A stretch of 48,641 nt of DNA from SZUA-584 sp041656035 (GTDB taxonomy: Bacteria > Bacillota > Clostridia > Christensenellales > SZUA-584). The position numbers and the translations under genes are program-made. The notes below the pieces were generated by a model. That model ran no database searches and had not been told where the DNA came from. It saw nothing but the letters and a program-made list of their open reading frames with translations. The stretch lies in contig CAZPHS010000012.1 in the NCBI GenBank assembly GCA_964586785.1, forward strand, positions 1 to 48,641. Direction: 5' to 3'. Shown here in pieces: positions 40,366 to 48,633 of this stretch. Every line of letters starts with the position of its first letter. The first letter of the stretch is position 1.

Positions 40366-43187
40366 CGACGGAATATATAACGGTTAAAGGGGCAAGGGAG
40401 CATAACCTTAAAGATATAGATGTTACCATACCGCGCGGCAAGCTTGTTGTAATAACAGGCCTTTCGGGAAGCGGCAAATCGTCGCTTGCTTTTGATACCA
40501 TTTACGCGGAAGGCCAAAGAAGGTATGTGGAATCCCTCTCGGCGTATGCCCGCCAGTTTTTAGGACAGATGGACAAGCCGGACGTAGACTCTATTGAAGG
40601 GCTTTCTCCGGCGATATCAATAGACCAGAAGACGACAAATAAAAATCCGCGCTCAACCGTTGGCACGGTAACCGAGATACACGATTACCTCCGGCTGCTT
40701 TTCGCGCGCGCGGGAGAGGTTTACTGCACACAATGCGGCAAAAAAATAGAGCGCCAGACCGCAGACCAGATTGTTGACGACATATTAAAAAGGGCTACCG
40801 GCACAAGGCTTATGATATCGGCGCCCGTTATAAGCGGGAGGAAGGGACAGCACACCAAGGTGCTCGAGGAGCTTTCAAGATCAGGCTATTCGCGCGTTAT
40901 GGCGGACGGCATAACGTACACTCTTGACGAGGAGATAGTGCTCGATAAAAACAAAAAGCATACAATAGATGTTGTTATAGACAGGATAGTGCTTACGGAA
41001 GACTCTCGGGCGCGGCTGCACGATTCTGTGGAAACCGCGTTATCGCGCGGCGAGGGCGTGCTTAAGATACTTGATTTGAGCGACAATTCGGAACAGCGGT
41101 ACTCGCAAAATTACGCGTGCATAGACTGCGGCATAAGCATTGACGAGATATCCCCGCGAATGTTCTCGTTTAACGCGCCATACGGCGCCTGCCCGCACTG
41201 CCACGGGCTCGGGACTATTTTGAAGGTTGACGAGGACGCCGTTATACCCGACAAATCAAAATCTTTGGCGCAGGGCGCGGTGCGGGTTATGGGTTGGAAT
41301 TCGGGCTCGCCCGACAGCTGGGGAACGCAGTATTTTAAGGGCATGGCAAGGCATTTTGGGTTTGATATGGACACGCCTTTTGAAAACCTAACGAAAGAAG
41401 TTCAAAACATTATTCTTCGCGGTTCAAATGGAGAGCGTTTCGAGATAGACTATTCTTCGGAATACGGGCAGGGCACTTATCTAAACAGCTTCGAGGGCAT
41501 CATACCCAGCATAGAGCGGCGGTATATGCAGACCGAATCCGACGGAATGAAGGCCGAATACGAAAGATATATGTCCGCGCTTGTCTGTCCGGTGTGCGGC
41601 GGCACAAGATACAAGCCCGAGCCTTTGTCTGTGCGCATAGGCGGCAAAAATATTGCCGAAGTCTCCGACATGACAATAGACGACGCCGTTTTGTTCTTTA
41701 AAAAATTAAAGCTGAGCGAAAAACAGAAGATTATTGCCGACAGAGTATTAAAAGAGCTTGCGGTACGGCTTAATTTTCTTAAAAACGTGGGGCTTTCCTA
41801 TTTAACTCTTTCGCGCTCCGCCGGTACGCTCTCTGGCGGGGAAGCCCAGCGCATACGACTCGCCACGCAGATAGGCTCCGGACTGACAGGCGTTTTGTAT
41901 ATACTTGACGAGCCGAGCATAGGTCTTCATCAAAAAGACAACGGCAAGCTTCTCGACACGCTTTTGGAGCTTAAGTCTTTAGGCAACACGCTTATAGTGG
42001 TAGAGCACGACGAGGAGACTATGCGCAGCGCCGACTGGCTTATAGATATGGGGCCGGGCGCCGGTTTGCACGGGGGGCGCGTAGTGGCGGCGGGAACGCC
42101 CCGGCAGATTGAAGAAAGCTCCGTTTCGATAACGGGGCAGTATCTTTCCGGCGCAAAAAAAATAACGGTTCCCCAAAGAAGGCGCGAGCCGAGCGGCTAT
42201 TTTACCGTGGAGGGCGCCTGCGAGAATAATCTTAAAAACATAGACGCCAGATTTCCCATGGGGGTTATAACGGCAGTCACTGGCGTTTCGGGAAGCGGCA
42301 AATCGACGCTTGTAAGCGAGATTCTTTATAAGGCGCTGGCCAAAAAAATATACAAAGCGAAAGACAAGCCGGGAAAGCACAAACAAATAACGGGCGCGGA
42401 ACAGATAGATAAGGTTATAAATATTGACCAAAGCCCCATTGGGCGCACGCCGCGCTCTAATCCGGCGACTTATACGGGCGTATTCACGCCCATACGGGAT
42501 CTGTTCGCTTCTACAAAAGACGCGAAGGTGCGCGGTTTCGGCAAGGGGCGGTTCTCTTTCAACGTAAAGGGCGGGCGGTGCGAAGCGTGCCGCGGCGACG
42601 GTATAATAAAGATTGAAATGCATTTTCTGCCGGACGTTTACGTGCCGTGCGAGGTTTGCAAGGGCGCAAGGTACAACCGCGAAACGCTTGAGGTTAAGTA
42701 CAAGGGCAAAAGCATACAGCAGGTACTGGACATGACGGCGGAGGAGGCGCTGGTTTTTTTCGAGAGCATACCTTCTATAAAAAATATAATGCAGGTTATT
42801 TGCGACGTGGGTCTTGGATATATACGCCTCGGACAGCCTTCGACGACGCTATCCGGCGGCGAGGCGCAGCGCGTAAAGCTGGCGACGCATCTTAGCAAGC
42901 GCCAGACGGGCAGCACGCTTTTTATTTTAGACGAGCCGACGACGGGGCTTCATGCCGCGGATGTGAAAAAGCTTGTGGCGGTTCTCGCGCGGCTTGCCGA
43001 TAAAGGAAACACTATAATAGTAATAGAGCACAACCTTGATGTTATAAAGTGCGCGGACTATTGTATAGACTTAGGGCCGGACGGCGGAGACAACGGCGGC
43101 CGTATAATAGCGCAGGGTACGCCGGAACAGCTTGCGGCCGCGAAGGGCAGCGCCACCGGCGAGTATTTAAAAAAAGCGCTCAGGTAA
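40362..43187 (+). CDS. uvrA: UvrA, excinuclease ABC subunit A
   Basis: Damage-sensing ABC-type ATPase that loads UvrB. It has 941 residues, full length. Two ABC modules are visible: Walker A GLSGSGKSSLAF near residue 32 and GVSGSGKST near 640, signatures LSGGEAQRIRLA near 490 and LSGGEAQRVKLA near 830, and zinc-binding pairs (CPHCHG, CPVCGG, CEACRG, CEVCKG). ATG 40362 overlaps the uvrB stop (ATGA), so the two are coupled. Confidence 0.97.
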   Translation: MTTEYITVKGAREHNLKDIDVTIPRGKLVVITGLSGSGKSSLAFDTIYAEGQRRYVESLSAYARQFLGQMDKPDVDSIEGLSPAISIDQKTTNKNPRSTVGTVTEIHDYLRLLFARAGEVYCTQCGKKIERQTADQIVDDILKRATGTRLMISAPVISGRKGQHTKVLEELSRSGYSRVMADGITYTLDEEIVLDKNKKHTIDVVIDRIVLTEDSRARLHDSVETALSRGEGVLKILDLSDNSEQRYSQNYACIDCGISIDEISPRMFSFNAPYGACPHCHGLGTILKVDEDAVIPDKSKSLAQGAVRVMGWNSGSPDSWGTQYFKGMARHFGFDMDTPFENLTKEVQNIILRGSNGERFEIDYSSEYGQGTYLNSFEGIIPSIERRYMQTESDGMKAEYERYMSALVCPVCGGTRYKPEPLSVRIGGKNIAEVSDMTIDDAVLFFKKLKLSEKQKIIADRVLKELAVRLNFLKNVGLSYLTLSRSAGTLSGGEAQRIRLATQIGSGLTGVLYILDEPSIGLHQKDNGKLLDTLLELKSLGNTLIVVEHDEETMRSADWLIDMGPGAGLHGGRVVAAGTPRQIEESSVSITGQYLSGAKKITVPQRRREPSGYFTVEGACENNLKNIDARFPMGVITAVTGVSGSGKSTLVSEILYKALAKKIYKAKDKPGKHKQITGAEQIDKVINIDQSPIGRTPRSNPATYTGVFTPIRDLFASTKDAKVRGFGKGRFSFNVKGGRCEACRGDGIIKIEMHFLPDVYVPCEVCKGARYNRETLEVKYKGKSIQQVLDMTAEEALVFFESIPSIKNIMQVICDVGLGYIRLGQPSTTLSGGEAQRVKLATHLSKRQTGSTLFILDEPTTGLHAADVKKLVAVLARLADKGNTIIVIEHNLDVIKCADYCIDLGPDGGDNGGRIIAQGTPEQLAAAKGSATGEYLKKALR

Positions 43188-43214
43188 CTTATTCGCCGGA
43201 CGGACATTAACACC

Positions 43215-43252
43215 GTACACGCTTTTTAAGGCGCCGGCGCGGTACTCTTTTT
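43215..43252 (+). terminator. Possible terminator of uvrA
   Basis: GTACACGC (43215-43222) can pair imperfectly with GCGCGGTAC (43237-43245), followed by TCTTTTT. A TATAAT box for the next gene follows at 43266-43271, with no clear -35. Confidence 0.45.
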
Positions 43253-43360
43253 GCGCGCGGCATGGTATAATAAAAATGTTTTAAAAGAGTTAGCGCGGTT
43301 TGAGGTTATAAGGCATATTATTGCTTTTTTAAAATCGGCGCGTAAAGCAGGGGATACTGA

Positions 43361-44521
43361 ATGAAACGGCTTATAATAGTTTTAGACGGCATAGCGGACA
43401 GACCGCAGCCGAAGCTTTTGGGGAAAACGCCTATGGAAGCGGCTAAAACCGCCGCGCTTGACGGGCTTTGTCAAAACGGGCGCAAAGGAACGGTTCGAAC
43501 AATTCCCGCGGGAATGGAAGTCGGAAGCGCCGTCGCGAACCTCGGCCTTTTGGGGTACGACGCTAAAACAAGCTATAAAGGGCGCGCCGTTATAGAAGCG
43601 GCGGGAGCGGGCATATCTATAAAGCCCGACGCGCTTTATATACGATGTAATTTTGTCGCGCTGGAAGGGCGCGGCTTTGAGCGAAGCGTTATGCGCAGTT
43701 ATAACGCGCATGATATAGAAACGGACGAGGCAAAGCCGCTGACCCGTCGTTTAAATGAAACTGTTTTTAATAACGGCGCAAAGCTCGCGCACATAGATAC
43801 TTTCCGTAACATACTTATAGTGGAAAAAGCCGCGCGCATCGCCCCGCGGCTTACATTCGCGCCCGCTCACGAGATAATAGGCCGCAAAGTGGCAGACTAT
43901 TTAAGAGGCACAGACGCTATGCGTCCGTATTTTGAAATGATGCAAAAAGCGTATGACGCGCTGGCACGCGATAATAACACCGCAGCTAACGGCATATGGT
44001 TCTGGGGCGCGTCGCGCGCTCCGGAAATTCCGCGCCGGCCGGCGGGCAATAGGGTTGTGCTGGCGGAGACGTCGCTTATGTGCGGCATAGCGGCGCTTTT
44101 TAAAATAGACTGCGTAAAAATTCCGGAAGATAACGGTTTTGAAGCGTTCTTAAAGGCCAAGGCCAAGGCCGCGCTTGAAGCGCTGGAGAAATACGACAGC
44201 GCGTATATACATATACAAAAGCTTGACGATTTATCGCATGAGCTCGAGCCGGAAAAGAAAATGCGGGCAATCGAGATGATAGACGAGCATTTTATACATC
44301 CTTTTTTTAAACGGCTTGCGCGTCCGTACAGCGCGGTTATAGTATCCGACCATTACACCTTTTCGGACAGCGGCGGGCATGGGGGAGAACCCGCGCCTTT
44401 CCTGCTTTTGGGGCACGGCAGCGATAATCTCGGAGGGCGTTTTACCGAACGGCATTGCCGCGAAACGAATTTTGGCATCGACGCCGCGGCGTTGAATGCC
44501 ATTCAGCGCGGCGAAGAATAA
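43361..44521 (+). CDS. ApgM-like phosphoglycerate mutase family protein (possibly homoserine kinase)
   Basis: 386 residues of the alkaline-phosphatase superfamily, closest by pattern to the archaeal-type cofactor-independent phosphoglycerate mutase ApgM. Seen: N-terminal IIVLDGIADRP (metal-binding Asp), GSAVANLGLLGYD carrying the Ser nucleophile near residue 52, YKGRAVIEAAGAGI, HIQKLDDLSHE near 293 and SDHYTFSDSGGHGGEPAPF near 330. A bacterial branch of this family has been proposed to act as homoserine kinase; thrC is in this window and thrB is not, so that role is possible here, but it is not decidable from sequence alone. A TATAAT lies at 43266. Confidence 0.75.
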   Translation: MKRLIIVLDGIADRPQPKLLGKTPMEAAKTAALDGLCQNGRKGTVRTIPAGMEVGSAVANLGLLGYDAKTSYKGRAVIEAAGAGISIKPDALYIRCNFVALEGRGFERSVMRSYNAHDIETDEAKPLTRRLNETVFNNGAKLAHIDTFRNILIVEKAARIAPRLTFAPAHEIIGRKVADYLRGTDAMRPYFEMMQKAYDALARDNNTAANGIWFWGASRAPEIPRRPAGNRVVLAETSLMCGIAALFKIDCVKIPEDNGFEAFLKAKAKAALEALEKYDSAYIHIQKLDDLSHELEPEKKMRAIEMIDEHFIHPFFKRLARPYSAVIVSDHYTFSDSGGHGGEPAPFLLLGHGSDNLGGRFTERHCRETNFGIDAAALNAIQRGEE

Positions 44522-44586
44522 AACGGTAAGTGCGGTTTAGCATACGGGCGCGGCTGTGGCATATGCATATACGGGAGAGTGGCGCC

Positions 44587-45072
44587 ATGAAGTTTTTAAC
44601 CGTTCACAGATTAAGGCGGAAAGAGAGCGTCGAAGCGTTAAGCGCTTTGTATCATGTGCCCGTATGCATGATAATGCGGGCGAACGATATATCGGACGCG
44701 CGGGAAATCGGCGGTAACCGCACGCTTGTGATTCCGTATACGGGCTTGTGCGGCTGCGGTGCTAAGCGCAAGCAAAATACGGTTTTGTATACGGTGTTGC
44801 CGGAAGATACGCTTTACGGAATAGCGAAAAAGCACGATATAACAATGAAGCTGCTTATGTCAGCAAACACGCTTGCCGATCCGGAAAATATACGGCAGGG
44901 CGATACGCTGCGTATTCCTAAGGCTTGCGGTGTGCTGTACAGTGTGCGCGAAGGCGAAACCATTGATTATATAGCGCAATTATACGGTATGAGCGCCTCG
45001 CGGCTGCGGGAAAAGAACGGTCTGCGCGAAGACGAGGAGTTAAAGCCGGGTATGCGCATAATATTGGGCTGA
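44587..45072 (+). CDS. Triple-LysM protein without signal peptide
   Basis: 161 residues from ATG 44587 with GGGAG at 44573-44577; the frame opens earlier (44530) but without a site. It consists almost only of three LysM units, at about residues 3-49, 64-110 and 117-161; the second and third start YTV and YSV and all end in IP or IILG. Linkers carry Cys pairs (GLCGCG, KACG). No signal peptide or membrane segment is visible, so it could work inside a mother cell, as SafA does on the spore surface, or be released by lysis. It follows the mutase gene by 65 bases. Confidence 0.82.
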   Translation: MKFLTVHRLRRKESVEALSALYHVPVCMIMRANDISDAREIGGNRTLVIPYTGLCGCGAKRKQNTVLYTVLPEDTLYGIAKKHDITMKLLMSANTLADPENIRQGDTLRIPKACGVLYSVREGETIDYIAQLYGMSASRLREKNGLREDEELKPGMRIILG

Positions 45073-45087
45073 CGCGATTTTTTTCTG

Positions 45088-45117
45088 TTGGTGCGCGCGG
45101 TTTATCTGTGTTACAAT
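45088..45117 (+). promoter_or_regulatory. Probable promoter of the tandem membrane genes
   Basis: TTGGTG (45088-45093), 18-base spacer, TACAAT (45112-45117), 22 bases before the next start. Confidence 0.55.
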
Positions 45118-45139
45118 CCTTATAAAAGGACGGAATGCT

Positions 45140-45745
45140 ATGGAATTAACGGTAATAGCGGTTTTAATTGGACATCTTGTGCTAGGTATAGTATTTTGTT
45201 TTTTCGGCAACAGGTGGCTTAAAATAGTACTGGGCGTATACGGTTTCGCGTTGGGATTTATGCTCGCCAACGCTCTGCTTCCCGTATTCTCATCTCTTGG
45301 CGGCACCGCGCTGCTGCTTGCAAGCGTGGGCGCGGGAATAGCCGGCGCGGCGTTTTTTGTGCTTCTGCTGTATTTCGGAATATTTTTTATAGGTTTTGGC
45401 GGCGGTATGCTGCTTTGTCTTTTGGCTGTAAGCGTTTTAAATCTAAATATATTTAACTGGTACGTCTACGCGGCGGCGCTTTTTATATGCTGCCTGCTTG
45501 GCGCGCTTACTCTTGGTTACAGGCACATTTTTGTCGCTATATTTACTTCATTTATCGGCGCGTCCGCGCTGGCGCAGTTTATTTGTCAGATAAGCACTGA
45601 AATAAACTTACAATCACTTATGGCGACCGATTTGAAGGCTGTTTACGAAACTTACAGCTCCGGGCTTTATCTGGCGGCTCTCGGAGGGCTGTTTTTTGCC
45701 GGACTTATAGTACAGCTTGCCGTGGCGGGTAGGGCCAAGCGATAG
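45140..45745 (+). CDS. DUF4203-like membrane protein, first of a tandem pair
   Basis: 201 residues, about seven hydrophobic segments, with small-residue-rich helices (LASVGAGIAGAAFFVLLLYF) and a short basic C-terminus. The layout resembles DUF4203/TM7SF3-type membrane proteins. AAAGGA precedes ATG 45140. A similar gene follows after 15 bases; the two probably arose by duplication and may form a heteromer. Function unknown. Confidence 0.65.
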   Translation: MELTVIAVLIGHLVLGIVFCFFGNRWLKIVLGVYGFALGFMLANALLPVFSSLGGTALLLASVGAGIAGAAFFVLLLYFGIFFIGFGGGMLLCLLAVSVLNLNIFNWYVYAAALFICCLLGALTLGYRHIFVAIFTSFIGASALAQFICQISTEINLQSLMATDLKAVYETYSSGLYLAALGGLFFAGLIVQLAVAGRAKR

Positions 45746-45760
45746 ACAGGGGGAATTTAA

Positions 45761-46438
45761 ATGAATACAATAGTTGTGACAGTATACTGCGCCGCGTTTC
45801 TTTTGGGGATGCTGCATGTATTTTTCGGGTACAAACTGACAAGGTTGCTGCTGCCGCTGTGCGGCGCGCTGTTTGCCGTATGCGCGCTGTATTTATTTGT
45901 TTATGAAACGCTTTTTCTCGACGCCTCGGGAACATATATATTTTTTATAGGAAGCGGCATAGCCGTATATCTGCTTTTGTTCTTTTTACCGCGCGCGGCG
46001 GCGTTCTTCACAGGGTTTTTCGGCGGCGCGTTTTTTATGATTTTTGCCGTATACGCGTTCAATCTTCACGGAACCGAAATGTTTTACACCGCGGCGATAA
46101 CGGTCTGCGTGCTTAGCGGACTTCTTGCGGCCGTATACAAAAGGGCGGGGGTTATAGTTGTTTCGGCGCTTTTCGGCGGCTGTATATCTTCTTACGCCGG
46201 TGTGTATTTATATACCGAAGGCGCGAATGCTTCCGGTTTTGAGGGCATATTTGTTTCGTCCGGACATTTTCTTTCCGAAAACATTTTTCTAATAGGCGGC
46301 GCGACGCTGGTTATTACGCTTTTGGGCATTGCCGTGCAGTTTGCCCGAACGGCCGACAAACGGCTGCTTGAAGGGCGGTTGCTTATAAGAAAAAGCGGTA
46401 AACGCAAAGAGAGCGGCAATATGATAATAGATATATAG
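45761..46438 (+). CDS. DUF4203-like membrane protein, second of a tandem pair
   Basis: 225 residues, about seven hydrophobic segments in the same order as the preceding protein, with a shared pattern of a helix ending in FFG (FCFFGNRW there, HVFFGYKL here) and glycine-rich helices. The C-terminal 30 residues are basic and cytoplasmic. An AGGGGG site precedes ATG 45761. Its stop codon directly abuts the stop of the convergent gene (46438/46439). Confidence 0.65.
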   Translation: MNTIVVTVYCAAFLLGMLHVFFGYKLTRLLLPLCGALFAVCALYLFVYETLFLDASGTYIFFIGSGIAVYLLLFFLPRAAAFFTGFFGGAFFMIFAVYAFNLHGTEMFYTAAITVCVLSGLLAAVYKRAGVIVVSALFGGCISSYAGVYLYTEGANASGFEGIFVSSGHFLSENIFLIGGATLVITLLGIAVQFARTADKRLLEGRLLIRKSGKRKESGNMIIDI

Positions 46439-47422
46439 TTACGGCTCGCTAAAACCGCATTTGTTTGACGGCGGAGCGCCCGTCTTTCTGCTCTTTTTTG
46501 ACCATTCCATTATATATTCGCCGTTCTTTTGTATTTCGGCAAAAAAGCCGCGGTTCTGCAAAAACTTTACGGCGGCGTCGTTTCTTTTATAAACGCTTAC
46601 GGAAAGGCACAAAAACCGCGTCTTTACTGAATCAATCAACGCTGTGCCTATTCCCGAGCGCTGTGCTTTAGGAGAAACGCACAGACCTGATATCTCGCCC
46701 TCCGCGGAAAAGCATACGAAACCTAAAATACGGCTTGAACCGGTATATACCAATAAACGATCCGCTGTTTTAAATGAATCGCGTGTTTTTTCGTATATGC
46801 CGTGCCAGTGTTCGCTGTCTATAAAAGGGTGGGCTTCAATCATGGCGTTTAGCCATACCGACATAACGGGGGCTATATCTTCTTTTAAATATTCGCGTAT
46901 TCCGTCGGCATTAGCGTCTTTGGGATAAACGGCCGGTTTAGCGGTCATTTTCCTGCCGAGAAAACGGTTTGTAAGGTAGGCGACGAATATGCCGAAGACC
47001 GTTTCCGCAAGCCGCGCAAGACCGTAATACAGCGGATTCGCATCGTGCTTTGAGATTAATATTATCAGGAAAACAACAATGCTTATGGGCACGCTTGCCT
47101 GGAGCCGAAGAACGTTGCAAAGATATATTATAAGCAGCACGCCAAATACGCTCGTCAGGCACAAAAGAAGCGGCGGCATATTCACGGCCGCAAGCAAAAA
47201 AAGCACGCCTATGACAGAGCCTAAGACAGTGCCTATGATGCGGTCGATGCCTGTGCGCAAGGAATGCTGCAGAGAAGATTTCATACAAATAACGGCGGCT
47301 AAAGCGGCGTGAACGCCGTTTATATCATCCTCAAGCTTAAGCAGCTGAAAAGTAAGCAGGCAGACGCCTACCGCCACAACAGTTTTTACCGTGCGCATAC
47401 CTATTTTATATCGCGGCTTCAT
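46439..47422 (-). CDS. FUSC/aromatic-acid-exporter-like membrane domain fused to GNAT acetyltransferase
   Basis: 327 residues from ATG 47422, with GGAGGG 5 bases upstream; the frame opens 44 residues earlier but that part is not protein-like. Residues 1-160 have the DUF939/YgaE pattern: basic start MKPRYKIGMRTVKT, several membrane helices, and SSLQHSLRTGIDRIIGTVLG. Residues about 170-327 are a complete GNAT domain (starting GIREYLKEDIAPVMSVWL, acetyl-CoA loop QRSGIG at 254-259, FLQNRGFF near 287). The frame is continuous across the junction. The fusion is unusual and its substrate unknown. Confidence 0.82.
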   Translation of the reverse strand: MKPRYKIGMRTVKTVVAVGVCLLTFQLLKLEDDINGVHAALAAVICMKSSLQHSLRTGIDRIIGTVLGSVIGVLFLLAAVNMPPLLLCLTSVFGVLLIIYLCNVLRLQASVPISIVVFLIILISKHDANPLYYGLARLAETVFGIFVAYLTNRFLGRKMTAKPAVYPKDANADGIREYLKEDIAPVMSVWLNAMIEAHPFIDSEHWHGIYEKTRDSFKTADRLLVYTGSSRILGFVCFSAEGEISGLCVSPKAQRSGIGTALIDSVKTRFLCLSVSVYKRNDAAVKFLQNRGFFAEIQKNGEYIMEWSKKSRKTGAPPSNKCGFSEP

Positions 47423-47480
47423 GTTACCCTCCAATGCCAATCGTTTCAAACGACACAAACAACATTCTACCTGATATCTT

Positions 47481-47990
47481 TTAGGTGTCAAGGCTGGAGT
47501 GACGGCGGGAGGCCTCATCGCTGTCAATATGCAGTTTCCAGTCTTCTCCGTCAAGTCCGTCGCAAATACGGCCTATACGCATTTTAAAATATTTCGCTTT
47601 TGCTGTGACGGCAATTTGGCCGTCGGAAGTGTATATTTCTCCCTCGCCCTCAAAAAGCAGCCTGCTTTGCTTTGTTATGCGTCCGAGCGCTTTCAGTTCC
47701 TCCCCGTACGGCAGCGGTTTTTTGTATGAGACGGTAAGCTGCGCCGTTACGCCCCATATATCGGGCTGTTCTATCTGTACCGCGCGGCCTATGGTTTCGT
47801 CCAATATACATGCCGCGATACCGCCGTGAAGGCGCCCGGGATAGCTTTGGTGCATACGGTGGGGCGTAAAAACCGCTTCTATTTCGTTTGTATCCGTTTC
47901 GTAGAAAGAAGCGTGCAGCCCCTTGTTGTTTTCCGTGCCGCATACAAAACATTCTCTCGCGCTGGGTTGTTTGTTTATGATTTTGCTCAT
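47481..47990 (-). CDS. PaaI-family hotdog thioesterase
   Basis: 169 residues. The N-terminal CFVCGTENNKGLHASF is the pattern of a PaaI subgroup with a Cys pair, followed by the hotdog core YPGRLHGGIAACILDETIGRA (His/Gly-Gly then Asp, the catalytic region), LTVSYKKPLPYGEEL and a final AKYFKM strand. These enzymes hydrolyse acyl-CoA thioesters; the substrate is unknown. GGGAG lies 9 bases before ATG 47990. The FUSC-GNAT gene follows after 58 bases on the same strand and may be co-transcribed. Confidence 0.85.
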   Translation of the reverse strand: MSKIINKQPSARECFVCGTENNKGLHASFYETDTNEIEAVFTPHRMHQSYPGRLHGGIAACILDETIGRAVQIEQPDIWGVTAQLTVSYKKPLPYGEELKALGRITKQSRLLFEGEGEIYTSDGQIAVTAKAKYFKMRIGRICDGLDGEDWKLHIDSDEASRRHSSLDT

Positions 47991-48126
47991 GCTTTACTCT
48001 CCCTATGATTTGTAACTAAGATAATAGCACGATTCTCAATGCTCGTCCACATAATGGCAGAAACGCATTATTGGCGTTAAAAATACGCCGTTTATTACCG
48101 CGGTTTTAAGTTTTTTAGCAAAATGG

Positions 48127-48155
48127 TTGACGCGGCAAGTGTTTTGTTATAGAAT
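48127..48155 (+). promoter_or_regulatory. Promoter of the tRNA-Met pair
   Basis: TTGACG (48127-48132), 17-base spacer, TAGAAT (48150-48155), 28 bases before the initiator tRNA. Confidence 0.65.
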
Positions 48156-48182
48156 ATTTTTTGCGTCCGTTGACATTTGCGA

Positions 48183-48259
<77 letters not shown>

Positions 48260-48499
48260 CACACTTCGTGTGTCCCGTTCGCGACGCAGCCTCGGATATA
48301 CCCGAGAGCATGGACATCACGCAGCAACGTTAACGGAACAGCGAAACATTTTTTCGGTGATTCGCCGGCCTTAATCGGCTGGCGTTTCACCTATATAGAG
48401 CCTTCGCGGAGCGCGGCTTCGCGGAGAAAAGAGGAGCAAGAAGCGAGCGGAGTTAAGCGATAAGCGCTAAACGAAGCCAAGCGAACTTTGCTCCAACGT
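48260..48499. other. Spacer between the two Met tRNAs, with small repeats
   Basis: No gene is visible. It holds a hairpin right after the tRNA (ACACAC TTC GTGTGT, 48259-48273), a direct repeat of CTTCGCGGAG (around 48404-48427) and a 7-bp inverted repeat GGAGCAA (48433-48439) / TTGCTCC (48488-48494). It may be a processing region of a joint tRNA transcript. Confidence 0.5.
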
Positions 48500-48576
48500 G
48501 GCGGCGTAGCTCAGTTGGCTAGAGCATTCGGTTCATACCCGGAGTGTCACAGGTTCGACTCCTGTCGCCGCTACCA
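48500..48576 (+). tRNA. tRNA-Met(CAT), elongator type
   Basis: Complete cloverleaf: acceptor GGCGGCG with CGCCGCT (G1-U72 wobble), D-arm GCTCAGTTGGCTAGAGC, anticodon loop TTCATAC, T-arm CAGGTTCGACTCCTG, encoded CCA. It lacks the initiator features. A CAT anticodon can also belong to tRNA-Ile2 (lysidine-modified), which I cannot exclude. Confidence 0.93.
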
Positions 48577-48608
48577 CGTCACAATTGACTACGCTTCGCT
48601 CGTTTTCT

Positions 48609-48633
48609 GGGCGGAGCGTTGCTCTTTCCGCCC
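48609..48633. terminator. Hairpin at the window end
   Basis: GGGCGGA (48609-48615) pairs with TCCGCCC (48627-48633). T-rich sequence lies on its left and A-rich on its right, so as a terminator it fits the minus strand better than the tRNA transcript. Confidence 0.5.

Noticed and set aside
46465..46928. Plus-strand frames opposite the FUSC-GNAT gene
   Set aside because: No ribosome sites or families; shadows of the minus-strand gene with clear GNAT motifs.
48400..48427. CRISPR-like direct repeats in the tRNA spacer
   Set aside because: Only two short copies of about 10 bases, nearly adjacent, with no unique spacers of regular length and no cas genes in the window.
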